Part shown: positions 6,750 to 7,187 of the stretch, piece after piece
Layout of the letters: every line of letters begins with the position of its first letter
Numbering within the stretch: the stretch's first letter is position 1
Assembly (NCBI GenBank): GCA_937897665.1
Contig: CALCPB010000002.1
Span: 1-7,187, forward strand
DNA length: 7,187 nucleotides
Reading direction: 5' to 3'
Source of the DNA: an uncultured Halomicronema sp.
GTDB lineage: Bacteria; Cyanobacteriota; Cyanobacteriia; Phormidesmidales; Phormidesmidaceae
Notes under the pieces: model-generated
Told to the model about the DNA's origin: nothing
What the model saw: the letters and a program-made list of their open reading frames with translations, nothing else
The model's database searches: none
Translations under genes and position numbers: made by a program

Positions 6750-6765
6750 GTGGGTGGTTACCCAC
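6750..6765. repeat. Inverted repeat GTGGGT-GGTT-ACCCAC in the divergent intergenic region
   Basis: Six-base GC-rich arms flank a four-base loop. It lies between the divergent transferase and hydroxylase genes, just upstream of the transferase promoter candidate and about 80 bp before the hydroxylase ATG. It could be a shared operator. On the plus strand it is followed by TTTCT, but no plus-strand gene upstream would need a terminator. Confidence 0.35.
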
Positions 6766-6802
6766 TTTCTCCTCCACTTGATGGATGAATGCTAACTAGC
6801 GC

Positions 6803-6831
6803 TTGCTAAAGGTTTCGAATTAATTCTAGAT
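6803..6831 (+). promoter_or_regulatory. Weak promoter candidate for the hydroxylase-family gene
   Basis: TTGCTA (6803-6808) and CTAGAT (6826-6831) are 17 bases apart, ending 16 bases before the ATG at 6848. The -10 match is poor. The segment also contains the overlapping palindromes TTCGAA (6814-6819) and GAATTAATTC (6817-6826). Confidence 0.15.
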
Positions 6832-6847
6832 TCATGGCCGGTTGCTT

Positions 6848-7187
6848 ATGGAATGGCTTGCTGCCCCGCTCGGCTTCGCAAAATATGTGCTGACTGGTTT
6901 GGTCATGTATGGCTGCTTTATGGTGGCCGAACGCATCCGTCCTGCCGAACCTCATCAGCCCTTGTCTCATATCTGGTTTAACCTCCGATGGTATGTGGTT
7001 TACAGCTTAATTGTTGTACTCATACAGGCACTCGGCATTGGGGTTGCGGTTACTTGGATACAGGAACTTCTCGGCGCTCCTTTGATTTCTCTGCCGATTC
7101 CTCAAAATATTTGGGGGTATGGCCTCCTATCGCTGCTGTATTTACTGGTCACTGATTTCTTCTACTATTGGTTTCATCGGTGCCAGC
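6848..7187 (+). CDS. Sterol desaturase / fatty acid hydroxylase superfamily membrane protein, N-terminal part, continues past the right edge
   Basis: Only the first 113 residues are in the window. The protein is strongly hydrophobic, with likely membrane segments at about 10-27 (FAKYVLTGLVMYGCFMVA), 49-72 (WYVVYSLIVVLIQALGIGVA) and 90-109 (WGYGLLSLLYLLVTDFFYYW). It ends in DFFYYWFHRCQ (103-113), which is the start of the first histidine box (HRxxH) of this di-iron superfamily. The next codon begins with C, as a His codon would. Members oxidise C-H bonds of sterols, fatty acids or carotenoids at the membrane; the substrate here is unknown. The ATG at 6848 is the first in-frame ATG after a stop codon at 6827, but it has no clear ribosome binding site (TTG at 6842 is an alternative). 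It is divergent from the PKS genes, so a role in tailoring their product is only suggested by proximity. The remaining histidine boxes lie outside the window. Confidence 0.8.
   Translation, partial: MEWLAAPLGFAKYVLTGLVMYGCFMVAERIRPAEPHQPLSHIWFNLRWYVVYSLIVVLIQALGIGVAVTWIQELLGAPLISLPIPQNIWGYGLLSLLYLLVTDFFYYWFHRCQ

Noticed and set aside
6834..6836. Alternative ATG for the hydroxylase-family gene
   Set aside because: It is out of frame with the reading that gives the membrane segments and the HRxxH box.
1..7187. CRISPR array, tRNA, rRNA, insertion sequence or attachment site
   Set aside because: No regularly spaced direct repeats, tRNA-like cloverleaf, transposase motif or terminal inverted repeats were seen in the short non-coding stretches.

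Overview
The window looks like part of a cyanobacterial secondary-metabolite (lipid-polyketide) locus. The octamer GCGATCGC (HIP1, typical of many cyanobacterial genomes) occurs eight times in 7.2 kb, where chance would give about one per 65 kb. The proteins also resemble the fatty-acid-primed PKS systems common in filamentous cyanobacteria. I cannot name a genus or a product.

Layout: three genes run leftward on the minus strand and one runs rightward. In transcription order the leftward genes are (1) an Sfp/HetI-type 4'-phosphopantetheinyl transferase (about 6657 to 5830); (2) after a 393-bp gap with a good promoter candidate and several inverted repeats, a 1336-residue protein fusing a fatty acyl-AMP ligase (FAAL), a flavin-dependent acyl-CoA dehydrogenase-like domain (ACAD) and an acyl carrier protein (ACP) (5436 to 1426); and (3), overlapping it by 4 bp, the start of a modular type I polyketide synthase (1429 to beyond base 1). 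Of the PKS only a helical docking segment and one complete ketosynthase (KS) are visible. Divergently, on the plus strand, begins a membrane protein of the sterol desaturase / fatty acid hydroxylase superfamily (6848 to beyond 7187), cut just at its first histidine box.

Proposed working of the locus (inference from domain order): the transferase arms the carrier proteins. The FAAL activates a free fatty acid with ATP and loads it on the fused ACP without CoA. The ACAD domain desaturates the tethered chain, probably at C2-C3. The ACP docks with the next protein and hands the chain to its KS for extension. The hydroxylase-family enzyme may oxidise the chain or product, but its membership in the pathway rests on proximity only. 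The left end of the PKS and the right end of the hydroxylase lie outside the window, so extender choice, reductive steps, release and product cannot be read here.
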